Shown: piece by piece, positions 45,394 through 54,845 of the stretch
How positions within the stretch are numbered: position 1 is the stretch's first letter
Layout: each line of letters begins with the position of its first letter
DNA from: Falsiphaeobacter marinintestinus
GTDB lineage: Bacteria; Pseudomonadota; Alphaproteobacteria; Rhodobacterales; Rhodobacteraceae
Assembly: GCF_007923355.1 (NCBI RefSeq)
Contig: NZ_VOGO01000002.1
Location: 186,001-250,000, forward strand
DNA length: 64,000 bases
Reading direction: 5' to 3'
Program-made: the position numbers and the translations under genes
The notes under the pieces: model-generated
What the model saw: the letters and a program-made list of their open reading frames with translations, nothing else
Told to the model about the DNA's origin: nothing
The model's database searches: none

Positions 45394-46221
45394 ATGAAAA
45401 TACGACCACTGACCGGGGCACTCGGCGCAGAAATCCTTGATGCAGATCTGACCGACCCTGATCAGTTCGACGCGATCCGGCAGGCGTTTATCGACCACTC
45501 CGTGATCACGATCCGCGCCCAAAGCCTCACGCCCGACGACCACCTGCGCTTTGCGCGGCGCTGGGGGGACATCAACGTGAACCGCTTTTTTGCCGCGCTC
45601 GACACCCATCCTGAAATCGCCATCGTTCTGAAAGAACCTGACCAGACCGGCGCCATTGGCGAGGTCTGGCACACCGATCACGCCTATGATCAGGAACCGG
45701 CCATGGGCTCGATCCTTTATGGCATCGAAATCCCCGAAGTTGGTGGCGATACGGTGTTCTGTTCGATGGCTGCGGCCTATGACGCGCTGTCAGATCGCTT
45801 CAAAAGCCTGCTCGACGGGTTGCACGCGTGGCATTCGTCGCGCCATGTGTTCGGCGCCAGTCAGTCCAAATCCGATGCGTCCAGAACCGGCCGGGTCGGC
45901 AACGCCGACAACGCCACCCAAGACGCCCTGCATCCGGTCGTGATCAAACACCCGCTTTCAGGCCGCCCCGGATTGTTCGTGAACCCGCAATTCACCACGC
46001 AGATCGACGGGCTGACCCAACCTGAATCCGACGCCATCCTGAATATGCTCTATGACCACTGCCAGAAACCCGAATTCCAGTGCCGGGTGCGCTGGAAGAC
46101 GGGCGACGTCACCATGTGGGACAACCGCGCGACGTGGCACAAGGCAATCAACGATTACCACGGCCATCGCCGCTATATGAACCGGATCACGGTTCAGGGC
46201 GGCCCGCTGGAATCCGCCTAA
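45394..46221 (+). CDS. TauD/TfdA-type Fe(II)/2-oxoglutarate dioxygenase
   Basis: 275 aa. HTD at H93/D95 (VWHTDHAY) and distal H249 (NRATWHKA) form the facial triad; RYMNRITVQG supplies the Arg. N-terminal LTGALGAEILDADL is the family start. The substrate class (sulfonates such as taurine, or phenoxy acids) cannot be told from sequence. GAGAGG before the ATG. Its end overlaps the epimerase gene tail by 4 nt. Confidence 0.9.
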   Translation: MKIRPLTGALGAEILDADLTDPDQFDAIRQAFIDHSVITIRAQSLTPDDHLRFARRWGDINVNRFFAALDTHPEIAIVLKEPDQTGAIGEVWHTDHAYDQEPAMGSILYGIEIPEVGGDTVFCSMAAAYDALSDRFKSLLDGLHAWHSSRHVFGASQSKSDASRTGRVGNADNATQDALHPVVIKHPLSGRPGLFVNPQFTTQIDGLTQPESDAILNMLYDHCQKPEFQCRVRWKTGDVTMWDNRATWHKAINDYHGHRRYMNRITVQGGPLESA

Positions 46222-47186
46222 ACCGGCAAACGACCCTCAGCCTGCAACTGCCGAAACGCCCTCAGGGTCTGGCGGATACCCTCCTCGGGCGTCACCGACG
46301 GGTACGCGCCCACATGTGCCCGGATCGGTGCGTCATCCAGATCCCCGGGGATCGGCAACAGGGTGCCCGTCGTGGTCACCTGATGATCGGGCATCAGACC
46401 TGTCAGGATCTCAATCCCGTCTTCTATCGTCATGCACGCCCCGTTCAGATCAAACACCGGCGCGTCCGCGCCATCCTGGCTGATCGCGGCGATAAACGCA
46501 GCGGCGGCCTCACCCGCGTAAAGCCAGCTGATCGGACCACCAAGACCGATCTCGAACGCCTCGCCGCGCACCGCATGGGCCAGACCAGCACTGAACCCCG
46601 ATGTCAGCCCCTGATCCCGCGCTACGCCATAAACCACGTTGGGTCGGATCCCGACCGAAGGCACGCCCCAGTCCAGCCAGAACACCTTGGCCGAGTATTC
46701 GTTGGCCAGCTTATAGGCCCCATACAGCGTCGACAGACGACCTTCGCCCGGGGGCATCCCGTAAATCGCCGAACTGCTGGCATAGGCCAACCGCTTCAAC
46801 TCTAACCGGCGCGCCGTTTCCAGAACGTTAATGGTCCCTTCGACATTCACCCGCGCCCCGGCGGCAGGGTTCGCCTTGCAAAACGGAACCTGCAATCCGG
46901 CCAAATGAATGATGGAGCGAACACCATGGCGGTCGCAGATCTCGTTCAGCCCGTCGGCATCGGTGATGTCGCCAGCCTCCCAGGTCAGGGTCCGGGCCAG
47001 ATCTTCCCCCATCACCAGCGCAGGGCGGGTCCGGTCATCGCGAAGATCAAAGGCGACAACCTCGACACCCGACCGCGCAAGAACCGCAACAGTCCACGAA
47101 CCGATGCAGCCTCCGGCACCGGTCACAAGAACGGGCCCCTCGATTCGGGACGGGTCCACTAGGAACGGGTCAGTCAGAAAATCCAT
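46218..47186 (-). CDS. NAD-dependent epimerase/dehydratase family protein
   Basis: 322 aa. Extended SDR: VLVTGAGGCIGSW (NAD loop, about residues 19-31) and active-site YGAYK in the expected position (LYGAYKLANEYSAK). Similar to sugar-nucleotide epimerases but also to related NAD-dependent reductases; substrate unknown. Opposite strand to and touching the dioxygenase. Confidence 0.88.
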   Translation of the reverse strand: MDFLTDPFLVDPSRIEGPVLVTGAGGCIGSWTVAVLARSGVEVVAFDLRDDRTRPALVMGEDLARTLTWEAGDITDADGLNEICDRHGVRSIIHLAGLQVPFCKANPAAGARVNVEGTINVLETARRLELKRLAYASSSAIYGMPPGEGRLSTLYGAYKLANEYSAKVFWLDWGVPSVGIRPNVVYGVARDQGLTSGFSAGLAHAVRGEAFEIGLGGPISWLYAGEAAAAFIAAISQDGADAPVFDLNGACMTIEDGIEILTGLMPDHQVTTTGTLLPIPGDLDDAPIRAHVGAYPSVTPEEGIRQTLRAFRQLQAEGRLPV

Positions 47187-47309
47187 ACGCGCCTCCCAAC
47201 GCTGAAGTTGCCGTCACTCTGACTTGAAATCACGAACCAGTCGAGCTTTGTGATGCCGATCCGGGCACGCCGTCTTCGCGCCTTGTCTCCGGCAGGCCGC
47301 AAAGCCGAT

Positions 47310-47357
47310 GTACAAAACGGACAATCCCGGTTTTGAAGGCGGTACAAAACGGTCAAA
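47310..47357. repeat. Pair of GTACAAAACGG direct repeats
   Basis: GTACAAAACGGACAA at 47310-47324 and GTACAAAACGGTCAA at 47342-47356 differ at one base and are 32 bp apart, about three helical turns. They lie in the 256-bp gap between the divergent epimerase and DUF815 genes and could be operator sites. The rest of the gap shows no further feature. Confidence 0.45.
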
Positions 47358-47442
47358 AACAGATGACAACCCAAACGCCGGGGCCTTGCCGCCCGGGTCA
47401 GAAAATGCTTTGAAACGCGTCGCAACAGACAAGGATCAGAAC

Positions 47443-48288
47443 ATGGATCAGGACGCGTTGGCCCGCATTGCTTCAGCTTTGGAGCGGATGGCCCCGGCAC
47501 CGATGGCCGCCCCCGATTTCAATTCGGCCACGGCTTTTGTCTGGCACGTCGAACCCGACCGGCTTGTACCGGTTCCCGAGGTCAACCGCGTTGGGCTGGA
47601 TCTTCTCGTCGGGATCGACAGATCGCGCGATACGCTGCTGGATAACACCCGCAGGTTCGCCTCGGGATTTGCCGCCAACAACGCCCTTCTCTGGGGGTCG
47701 CGCGGGATGGGAAAATCGAGCCTTGTCAAAGCAATACATGCCGAGGTTGAGGCAGATCACCCGAACCTGAAACTGGTCGAACTCCAGCGTGAAGACCTGC
47801 CGTCAGTGGGGCGTCTGCTGAACCACCTGCGCGCAGCTCCGCACCAGTTTGTGCTGTTTTGCGACGACCTGTCGTTCACCCATGACGACCAGCATTACAA
47901 GTCGCTCAAAGCGGTGCTGGACGGTGGCATCGAAGGGCGTCCCGACAACGTTGTGTTCTATGCAACGTCCAACCGCCGCCACCTGATGCCGCGTGACATG
48001 ATCGAAAACGAACGCTCAAGCGCGATTAACCCCTCCGAAGCCGTGGAAGAAAAGGTCTCACTGTCCGACAGGTTTGGATTGTGGCTGGGCTTTCATCCGT
48101 GTTCGCAAGATGAGTATCTTGCGATGATCGACCGCTATTGCACAGCATATGGTGTGAAAGTCGCTGCCAAGACCCTGCGCGCTGAAGCGATCGAATGGCA
48201 GGCAACACGCGGCGCAAGATCGGGCCGGGTTGCCTGGCAGTTCTTTGTCGATCTGGCGGGACGCCAAGGCATTAGCCTGACAAGCTAA
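47443..48288 (+). CDS. AAA-type ATPase, DUF815
   Basis: 281 aa. Walker A WGSRGMGKSSLVKA (about residues 86-99), Walker B-like FVLFCDDLSF, and sensor ATSNRRHLMPRDM, the typical DUF815 sequence. Start at MDQDALARI with AAGGA upstream; a longer frame reads through the presumptive promoter. Function of this widespread family is not settled. Convergent with the small secreted protein. Confidence 0.9.
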   Translation: MDQDALARIASALERMAPAPMAAPDFNSATAFVWHVEPDRLVPVPEVNRVGLDLLVGIDRSRDTLLDNTRRFASGFAANNALLWGSRGMGKSSLVKAIHAEVEADHPNLKLVELQREDLPSVGRLLNHLRAAPHQFVLFCDDLSFTHDDQHYKSLKAVLDGGIEGRPDNVVFYATSNRRHLMPRDMIENERSSAINPSEAVEEKVSLSDRFGLWLGFHPCSQDEYLAMIDRYCTAYGVKVAAKTLRAEAIEWQATRGARSGRVAWQFFVDLAGRQGISLTS

Positions 48289-48306
48289 CCACCTGTCATT
48301 GAGTGT

Positions 48307-48642
48307 TTATTTCGGATCGACGTGCAGGCGTGTGGTGACGCCGGGGCCGTTGAAATCCACGATCTTGCCTTTGGTCTGGAAGGTCGTTGTCACCCCGTGC
48401 ATTTCGGAATCCCAGCCATACTTGCCAGGCACCATCGCGAAATCTTCTGGCGTATCAGGGGGTTGGAAACCTGCGCTGCCGGTAGACTGAAATGAAACCA
48501 TCGTGCAATCCGCGTTGACGGTGAATTCGACTGTGACCTGATTGTTGTTGCCCTCAAAAGTGCCGCCGGCCCAAGGGCAGGCCATGGCACCGGCGGTACT
48601 TGCGACAAAAAACAGGGCGGTCAAAGGGGTGAAAGGTTTCAA
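48307..48642 (-). CDS. Small secreted protein, 111 aa, TTG start
   Basis: The N-terminus (KPFTPLTALFFVASTAGAMA) is a Sec signal peptide with an AxA cut. The mature part has two cysteines (CPWAGG, NADCTMVSF) and is beta-rich. No ATG exists: TTG at 48642 has AGGAG 8 nt upstream, whereas the TTG at 48684 is 14 codons earlier without one. No family recognised. Confidence 0.7.
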   Translation of the reverse strand: MKPFTPLTALFFVASTAGAMACPWAGGTFEGNNNQVTVEFTVNADCTMVSFQSTGSAGFQPPDTPEDFAMVPGKYGWDSEMHGVTTTFQTKGKIVDFNGPGVTTRLHVDPK

Positions 48643-48723
48643 AACAAAGTCTCCTGACAAGGGTTCAAACCCATTCTCCGCCAAATCCAGTGGCCGTCAA
48701 CTCAAGGCTTCGTCAGAAGCGGT

Positions 48724-49890
48724 CTATTGCAGGTAAGGCATTGGATCGACGCTATCAAATCCGTCCCTGACTTCGAAGTGGACGTAAGCGTCATCGCCGC
48801 TGCGCAAGCTGGCGATCTTCTGCCCGCGTTTCACGCTATCACCTTTGTTTACAGTGATATTTTCAACATTGGCATAGACTGTCAGAAGGCCGGTATCATG
48901 CTTTAGCACGATAATCGGGATCTGATCTGCATCTTTGGTGATCGCCGCTACCGAACCGGACTCGGCGGCCGAAACACTACCACCAGCTGACCCGGCAATG
49001 TCGATCCCGTCGTTTTTGCCCTTGGAATAGGTGCTGATGATCTTGCCTTGCACCGGCAAAGACATCGCAGCGCTGCTGGCCTTGCTCGGTTCGCCCACCG
49101 ACACGTCCGGGGTTTCAGGCGGTTCTGCGTCCACGACCTCATCCGGCAAAGGCTGCGTCGCGCTTGGTGGCGTCGGCGTCGGCGACCCTGCACCGGGCTG
49201 GGTCACAGCGGCGGCCTCGACCGGAGCAGCGGTCGTAGGGGCAGGCTGGTTCTTGATCGGGATCAGCAAATACTGACCTTCACGTACGGCAAAGTCCGAC
49301 CCAAGCCCGTTCCATTCGGCCAGCGATTCCACCGGCACCTGATAGAGACGCGAGATGGTATATGCGGTTTCACCCCGGTCGACCTTATGGCGCACCGGTT
49401 CGGCCGCCTTCAAGACCTCGGCAGACACAGGCTCCAACGTGGTGGTGGTCACCGGAGTGGTGTCCGGTGCGCTGTCGATGGCGTCACCGGCCAGCGAGGC
49501 AATATCAATCGATCCCGGCGTTCCGGCTGCTGGCTCAGACACTCGACGGGGCAGGGCAAGGATCTCGCCCTCGCGCAGTTTGTCAGTGACTTCCATACCG
49601 TTATACCGCGCCAACTCGTCTGCGGGCAGTCCGATCCGGGCAGCAACATCCGCCACACTGTCCTCGCGCCGGGATACGGCGACCTGATAGCTGGGGTACG
49701 AAATGATACCACGATCGTCGGCTTCCGGGCGGTCGGTTGTCGACACCGCCAGCGCGGCAGGCGCGGTTGAAAACCCGCCGACTTTGCCGCGCAGATCGAA
49801 ATCCAGCGGTTCGTTACAGGCTGCCATCAGGGCAAAGGCGGAAACCGCTGCACATAGGCGGATAGAGGGCGTCCGAACGGGGATCTGCAT
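48724..49890 (-). CDS. nlpD: NlpD-like lipoprotein with LysM and degenerate LytM domain
   Basis: 388 aa. Signal peptide with lipobox (ALMAAC, Cys about residue 25). Two LysM-type regions are seen (SVADVAARIGLPADELARYNG and TAYTISRLYQVPVESLAEWNG), then a low-complexity linker rich in Pro/Ala/Thr, then an M23/LytM domain from about residue 265 (SLPVQGKIISTYSKGKNDGIDIAG ... AYVHFEVRDG). Active-site residues are incomplete (no HxxxD at the first metal site), as in NlpD proteins that activate amidases rather than cut murein. Gene order nlpD-pcm-surE is conserved. Confidence 0.92.
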   Translation of the reverse strand: MQIPVRTPSIRLCAAVSAFALMAACNEPLDFDLRGKVGGFSTAPAALAVSTTDRPEADDRGIISYPSYQVAVSRREDSVADVAARIGLPADELARYNGMEVTDKLREGEILALPRRVSEPAAGTPGSIDIASLAGDAIDSAPDTTPVTTTTLEPVSAEVLKAAEPVRHKVDRGETAYTISRLYQVPVESLAEWNGLGSDFAVREGQYLLIPIKNQPAPTTAAPVEAAAVTQPGAGSPTPTPPSATQPLPDEVVDAEPPETPDVSVGEPSKASSAAMSLPVQGKIISTYSKGKNDGIDIAGSAGGSVSAAESGSVAAITKDADQIPIIVLKHDTGLLTVYANVENITVNKGDSVKRGQKIASLRSGDDAYVHFEVRDGFDSVDPMPYLQ

Positions 49891-49939
49891 TGCTGTTCCT
49901 CAAAACTCGCCCCCTGTTGACCGGGGGCTTACGTGTTAC

Positions 49940-50587
49940 TCAGATGTCCTTGCCCAGCCCTTCAAGCAGCGGCACAAACCGCACGGGCCGGATTTCATCA
50001 TACTCAAATCTGTCCTCGCCACGCCGCACCCGGATCAGGGTTTGAACGGTGTCGGACTGGCCGACTGGCACGACCATGATACCGCCAATCTTAAGCTGCG
50101 CCAAGAGAGGCCCCGGTGGGTCTTCGGCGGCTGCGGTGACAATAATCCGGTCAAATGGGGCCTGATCGGGCAATCCATGCGATCCGTCGGCAACCATCGT
50201 GGTGATGTTGACCAGGCCCAGCGTCTCAAAAATCTCACGGGATTCGCGCACCAGCCGGGTGTGGCGTTCGACGGTATAGACCCGGCGGGCCAACCGACTG
50301 AGGATCGCGGCCTGATATCCCGACCCCGTGCCGACCTCGAGCACCTTGTCACGCGGCTGCACGTCCAGCGCCTGAGTCATGATGCCCACAACCGATGGCT
50401 GGCTGATGGTCTGCCCGCAGGCGATGGGCAGGGGCATGTCCTCATAGGCGCGCTCGGAAAAGATGCCACGCACGAACGGGCCGCGATCGATCTCTTCCAT
50501 GGCGTTCAGCACGCGTGTGTCCGTCACACCCTTTGAGCGGAGCGCGAACAGGAACTGCATCTTGGTTTCGGGTGGGGGTCCGGTCAT
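49940..50587 (-). CDS. pcm: Protein-L-isoaspartate O-methyltransferase
   Basis: Repairs isoaspartyl residues with SAM. 215 aa. [13 protein letters not shown] and [16 protein letters not shown] carry the substrate and SAM loops. Its start overlaps the surE stop by 4 nt (ATGA), confirming the pair. N-terminus is slightly variable. Confidence 0.94.
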   Translation of the reverse strand: MTGPPPETKMQFLFALRSKGVTDTRVLNAMEEIDRGPFVRGIFSERAYEDMPLPIACGQTISQPSVVGIMTQALDVQPRDKVLEVGTGSGYQAAILSRLARRVYTVERHTRLVRESREIFETLGLVNITTMVADGSHGLPDQAPFDRIIVTAAAEDPPGPLLAQLKIGGIMVVPVGQSDTVQTLIRVRRGEDRFEYDEIRPVRFVPLLEGLGKDI

Positions 50588-51366
50588 TCGATGGCCTTCA
50601 ACGGCCCCAAAAGGTCATGCGCTGTCAGATCGGCACGCATCGGCGTGACCGAGGTATAGCCATCCAGATTGGCCGCCGCATCGGTTCCGGGGGCTGTGGG
50701 GTCATGCTGCTGCGAGCCCTTGATCCAGACAAACTGACGGCCTGACGGCGATGAATGAGGTTCCGTCAGGAACCGCCCGTGTCCGCGATAGCCCTGCGGC
50801 GCGATCCGGTTGCCTTTGACCTCAGTTGCCGGAACTGGTGGGAAGTTGATGTTGTAGAACACCTGATAGCTGTCGTCCTGAGCAGGGTGGGCCGCAAGGA
50901 TCCGTCGGATCAGATCGGCACCATGCTGTTCGGCGGCCTCAAACGGGTTCTCCAGTGTCAGATTGCGCGGGCCATAATACTGCGACAGCGCCATTGACGG
51001 GATGCCCTGCAACGCACCCTCCATGGCGCCGCCCAAGGTGCCTGAATACAACGCGTTCTCGGCCGAGTTGTTACCCCGGTTCACACCGGACAGAACCAGA
51101 TCGGGTCGATCACCGCCCATGACGTCATGCAGCCCGGCCAGAACGCAATCAGCCGGGCTGCCTTCGGCGGCATAGCGGCGGTCGTCCAGCTTGGCGATCA
51201 TCATCGGGTGGGTATAACTGATGCAGTGTCCAACCCCGGACTGTTCAAAGGCCGGTGCGCAGACCCAGACGTCACCGTCGGGGCCCGCCAGATCTGCGGC
51301 AATCTTTTCCAGCACGGTTAAACCCGGTGCATTGATGCCGTCATCGTTGGTCACTAATATACGCAT
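50584..51366 (-). CDS. surE: 5'/3'-nucleotidase SurE
   Basis: 260 aa from [16 protein letters not shown] (51366), the SurE signature with acidic metal ligands. SGVNRGNN is the second metal-site motif. Dephosphorylates nucleoside monophosphates in stationary phase. A longer frame to 51477 reads through the repeat element. Downstream of the SDR gene on the minus strand. Confidence 0.95.
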   Translation of the reverse strand: MRILVTNDDGINAPGLTVLEKIAADLAGPDGDVWVCAPAFEQSGVGHCISYTHPMMIAKLDDRRYAAEGSPADCVLAGLHDVMGGDRPDLVLSGVNRGNNSAENALYSGTLGGAMEGALQGIPSMALSQYYGPRNLTLENPFEAAEQHGADLIRRILAAHPAQDDSYQVFYNINFPPVPATEVKGNRIAPQGYRGHGRFLTEPHSSPSGRQFVWIKGSQQHDPTAPGTDAAANLDGYTSVTPMRADLTAHDLLGPLKAIE

Positions 51367-51422
51367 GAAATCCCGCCTTGTTTGAGCTTTGATAGACGCC
51401 GTTGACAGGCTGGGCAAGCAAG

Positions 51423-51477
51423 CGCGTTTCTTCTCTTTCAAAATACTCTTGCCAACGGCATGGCCCGTCAGGGCCAT
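51423..51477 (-). repeat. Intergenic hairpin plus spacer element, copy 4 (divergent)
   Basis: Reading the minus strand: ATGGCCC-TGAC-GGGCCAT hairpin (51477-51460), then AAGAGTATTTTGAAAGAGAA and GAAACGCG. It has the same hairpin-then-spacer layout as copies 1-3, with a TTTTGAAAGAG variant core, between the SDR stop and surE. Confidence 0.55.
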
Positions 51478-51486
51478 TTCCGTGCG

Positions 51487-52128
51487 TCAGAGCTGCGCCA
51501 GCAAGCGTGCGGCCTCACTGGCGGGGGTCGCCAGCGCGCTGCGATCTTCGCCCGGATGCACCCGCGCACGGATGGCTGTGGCCATCGGCCGGGGCTGCAG
51601 CACATGTACGCGGGGGCCTGTCTTCACAGTCTCGGCCTGCCAACTGCGCGCCAGTGCGATCTGCGCTGCCTTGGTGGCGCCATAGATGCCATGAAACTTC
51701 TCACCTGCGTGGGGGTCATCAAAAAACACGGCCTGACCGTCATCGCCCAGCAAAGGCGCAACATAGGGGATCAGCACCGACACGGCGGTTGTGTTGATCG
51801 CGTTGCATTTTTCCCAGTCCTTGGCATCGATGAAAACGGCGGGTGTCAGGTGGGTGATATGGATCGCGGTATGCAGCCACAGATCCAGCTTGCCCCAGCG
51901 GTCATGAATGCCACGGCACAGCGTGGCCATGGCATCAGGCACCGTGATGTCCATTGGTGCAAGGGTGGCGCTGCCGCCTTTGGCCTGGATGCGGTCATCC
52001 AGTTCTTCCAAAGCGCCGGTGGTGCGAGCCACGGCGACGATATGATGGGTTTCGCACAGCGCTTCGGCCAGAGCAGCACCAAGGCCGCGCGACGCGCCAG
52101 TGATCAGGGCAACAGGAGTATCGGTCAT
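51487..52128 (-). CDS. Short-chain dehydrogenase/reductase
   Basis: 213 aa from MTDTPVALITGASRGLG (52128). NAD(P) loop TGASRGLG and the catalytic YGATK are both present, so this one should be active, unlike the SDR at 37 kb. Short for the family, missing the last helix region. Upstream gene is the PilP-like protein. Substrate unknown. Confidence 0.88.
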   Translation of the reverse strand: MTDTPVALITGASRGLGAALAEALCETHHIVAVARTTGALEELDDRIQAKGGSATLAPMDITVPDAMATLCRGIHDRWGKLDLWLHTAIHITHLTPAVFIDAKDWEKCNAINTTAVSVLIPYVAPLLGDDGQAVFFDDPHAGEKFHGIYGATKAAQIALARSWQAETVKTGPRVHVLQPRPMATAIRARVHPGEDRSALATPASEAARLLAQL

Positions 52129-52171
52129 GCCGGGCGGTTTGGCCTTGCCGGTGACCGGGGTCAAGCCCCTA

Positions 52172-52444
52172 TCAGGATCCGGGCATCTCTACCCGCCGGG
52201 TGCGGCCATTTTTTTCCAGAATCAGGCCGTTTTCGTCGATGGCGACGATTTTCCCGGCCGTCAGTCGGGTGCCCGCTGTAACCTGTTTGATCCGCCCACC
52301 GGGCATCCGCACAAGCGCTTTATAGGCCCCGGATGCGCCATTCAGCCCGATCAGCGTGACGCTGGACAGATCGGCGGCTTTTTCCTGTGTCGCGGTTGCG
52401 GCGACGTTAGCGGGTGTTTTGCCCGAACTTGCCTTGCTACTCAT
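52172..52444 (-). CDS. PilP-like small protein, 90 aa
   Basis: Start MSSKASSG (52444) after AAGGGGATC. A low-complexity N-terminus (about 25 residues, Ser/Lys/Ala/Thr) leads to a beta-rich domain LIGLNGASGAYKALVRMPGGRIKQV and AIDENGLILEKNGRTRRVE, similar to proteins called pilus assembly protein PilP in Rhodobacteraceae. No pilus genes are nearby, so the name is a weak clue only. Confidence 0.7.
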   Translation of the reverse strand: MSSKASSGKTPANVAATATQEKAADLSSVTLIGLNGASGAYKALVRMPGGRIKQVTAGTRLTAGKIVAIDENGLILEKNGRTRRVEMPGS

Positions 52445-52599
52445 GATCCCCTTCAACGGGTGGCCATCGCCCGGCCCGTTCATCGTTACGTTCAGAAGGT
52501 GGTGACATAAGTGCTGCGAAGCAGCGATGGAAGCTGAAGATTGTGCTTCGGGCGATCCTTTGCCGGTGACCGCGGGTCACCGGCAACGCCCTGCCGATC

Positions 52600-54075
52600 T
52601 TATTCGGCGGCTTCCTTCATTTCGAACCCTTTGGCCAGCATGTCGGACGGTTTGACGGGGTATTCCCCCGAGAAACAGGCATCGCAATACTGCGGTGTTG
52701 CCGGATTACGACCGCCAGCCTCGCCAACCGCACGGTAAAGCCCGTCCAGAGTAATGAACTTCAGGCTGTCCACGCCCAGATGCGAGCGCATTTCTTCTTC
52801 CGACATGGTTGCGGCCAACAGCTTTTCGCGCTGAGGCGTGTCGACACCATAGAAACAGGGCCATGCAGTGGGCGGAGAGGCGATGCGGAAATGCACTTCC
52901 TTCGCGCCCGCATCCAAGATCATTTCCTTGATCTTTCGGCTGGTTGTGCCACGCACCACGGAATCGTCGACCAGAATAACCCGTTTGCCCCGGATCAAGG
53001 CCCGGTTCACGTTCAGCTTCAGTCGCACGCCCATGTTGCGGATCTGTTCGGTCGGCTCGATGAAGGTTCGACCCATGTACTGGTTCCGGATAATCCCCAT
53101 TGCATAAGGGATGCCCGATTCCAGCGAATAGCCAATCGCCGCAGGGGTGCCGCTATCAGGAACAGGGCAGACCAGATCGGCGTCCACCGGGTTTTCCTTG
53201 GCCAGTTCGCGGCCAATGCTTTCGCGGGTTTCATAAACCGACCGGCCGCCCAGGATCGAATCGGGGCGCGAGAAATAGACATGTTCGAAGATGCAGAACC
53301 GGGGCTTTTGTTTGCGGAACGGGAAATGGCTTTGCACACCGTGCTCGGGTGTGATGACAACCATTTCGCCGGGCTCGATCTCGCGGATAAACTCGGAACC
53401 GATAATGTCGAGCGCACAGGTTTCGGAACTCAGCACCCAGCCGTCCCCGATCTTACCCAGCACAAGCGGGCGCACACCCAGCGGGTCGCGTACACCGATC
53501 AGTTTGGTCCGCGTCATGGCCACGATCGAAAACGCGCCTTCGACACGTCGCAGCGCGTCTTCCATCCGCTCGGGGATGTTGCGCTGGAGCGACCGTGCCA
53601 TCAGATGAATGATGCATTCACTGTCAGACGAGCTCTGGAAAATCGAACCGCGTTCAATCAGTTCACGGCGCAGGGCATCGGCATTGGTGATGTTGCCGTT
53701 ATGGGCAATCGCCGCGCCCCCCATCGAGAATTCGCCAAAGAACGGCTGAACATCGCGAATCGCGGTCTGCCCTTTGGATCCGGCAGTGGAATAGCGCACA
53801 TGCCCTATGGCCAGCGGCCCGGGCAGGGTTTCCATGATGTCGGTCGAGGTGAAATTGTCCCGGACATATCCAAAGCGGCGGGCCGAATTGAACCCTTGCG
53901 TCGGGTCGTGCGTCACAATCCCCCCGGCTTCCTGGCCACGGTGCTGCAGGGCGTGCAGGCCAAGGGCGACAAAACTGGAGGCGTCTTTGACGCCGGAGAC
54001 TCCGAATATGCCGCACTCTTCGCGCAGTTTATCATCGTCAAACGGGTGGGCGGGAGGCATTTGCGTCATCGGCAC
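52600..54075 (-). CDS. purF: Amidophosphoribosyltransferase
   Basis: First step of purine synthesis: PRPP plus glutamine gives phosphoribosylamine. 491 aa. The N-terminal nucleophile Cys is in EECGIFGV; an 18-residue leader (MPMTQMPPAHPFDDDKLR plus EE) is removed in active enzymes. The PRPP-binding motif VILVDDSVVRGTTSRKI is near residue 370. No Fe-S cysteine set evident. A purine-type gap of 155 bp follows downstream to the PilP-like gene. Confidence 0.96.
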   Translation of the reverse strand: MPMTQMPPAHPFDDDKLREECGIFGVSGVKDASSFVALGLHALQHRGQEAGGIVTHDPTQGFNSARRFGYVRDNFTSTDIMETLPGPLAIGHVRYSTAGSKGQTAIRDVQPFFGEFSMGGAAIAHNGNITNADALRRELIERGSIFQSSSDSECIIHLMARSLQRNIPERMEDALRRVEGAFSIVAMTRTKLIGVRDPLGVRPLVLGKIGDGWVLSSETCALDIIGSEFIREIEPGEMVVITPEHGVQSHFPFRKQKPRFCIFEHVYFSRPDSILGGRSVYETRESIGRELAKENPVDADLVCPVPDSGTPAAIGYSLESGIPYAMGIIRNQYMGRTFIEPTEQIRNMGVRLKLNVNRALIRGKRVILVDDSVVRGTTSRKIKEMILDAGAKEVHFRIASPPTAWPCFYGVDTPQREKLLAATMSEEEMRSHLGVDSLKFITLDGLYRAVGEAGGRNPATPQYCDACFSGEYPVKPSDMLAKGFEMKEAAE

Positions 54076-54192
54076 GGGTGAGGGGCTCCGAATCCGTGGG
54101 CTGTATCATTTACCCACATAAAGGCACCGGCGGTCAGTGTCACGAAAGGATCACAAAATGTTGCGGAAGTATCCGAAAAAATAATCTTCAAA

Positions 54193-54222
54193 CTGCAACC
54201 CTCCGCCGACGGAGGACTGCAG
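54193..54222. terminator. Hairpin after cvpA, before purF
   Basis: CTGCA...TGCAG flank an inner CCTCCG/CGGAGG stem (54193-54222); on the minus strand a TTTGAAGATTATTTTTT run follows. Terminator-like for cvpA, with the AT-rich tract perhaps part of the purF promoter. The stem has internal mismatches. Confidence 0.5.
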
Positions 54223-54252
54223 CGCTATATTTTTGCGGGTTTATCCGAGGTA

Positions 54253-54813
54253 TTATTGGGCCGAGCCGCAGCTGCCGACCAGACCTTCGTATTGTTGGGT
54301 GATCCAGCCAAGCGCCTCTTCCGGGCTTTGCTGTTCGATTTTGTCACTGAACCGCGAGAACACCTGGGCCGAACGGCTTTCATCAACGATGGTGAAATTC
54401 TGCGCAGTAATCACGGTGTCATAGACAAAGAAGGCCACCGCAACCAGAAGGATGCCGCGCGCCACGCCAAACAGGAACCCCAGACCCTGGTCCAGCCCGC
54501 CAAGCGCCGAGCGTTGCACGAGCGTCGAAAACAGCGGTGTGAAAAAGCTGACGACGATCAGGGCAACAGCAAACACTGCCGCAAAGGCCGCGATAATGCT
54601 AAGTTCGCAACTGTCGGCGATGAAATCGCTTAGCACCGGGACCTCTTTGATCAGCGGTTCGGCCTGCGGTGCGAAGATGAATGCCAGAACCGCAGCGGCC
54701 ACCCAGCCGGCGATTGCCATGACTTCGCGAACGATACCGCGCGAATACGCCAACAGTGCCGAGAGCACGATGACCACGGCCACGATGCCGTCGATGATGG
54801 TGAAACCTTCCAT
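54253..54813 (-). CDS. cvpA: CvpA family membrane protein
   Basis: 186 aa with four transmembrane helices (first IIDGIVAVVIVLSALLAYSRGIVREV). CvpA is linked to purine/colicin V loci and sits next to purF in many bacteria, as here. Acts at the inner membrane; mechanism not well defined. Spacing of 177 bp to purF contains the hairpin. Confidence 0.9.
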   Translation of the reverse strand: MEGFTIIDGIVAVVIVLSALLAYSRGIVREVMAIAGWVAAAVLAFIFAPQAEPLIKEVPVLSDFIADSCELSIIAAFAAVFAVALIVVSFFTPLFSTLVQRSALGGLDQGLGFLFGVARGILLVAVAFFVYDTVITAQNFTIVDESRSAQVFSRFSDKIEQQSPEEALGWITQQYEGLVGSCGSAQ

Positions 54814-54845
54814 GTCTCTCGCCTGTCCCGATCGCTACTTCGTTG

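Noticed and set aside
51423-51477. Copy 4 of the intergenic element as a simple terminator
   Set aside because: The hairpin lacks a T-run, and the spacer resembles the other copies, so it was listed as a repeat instead.
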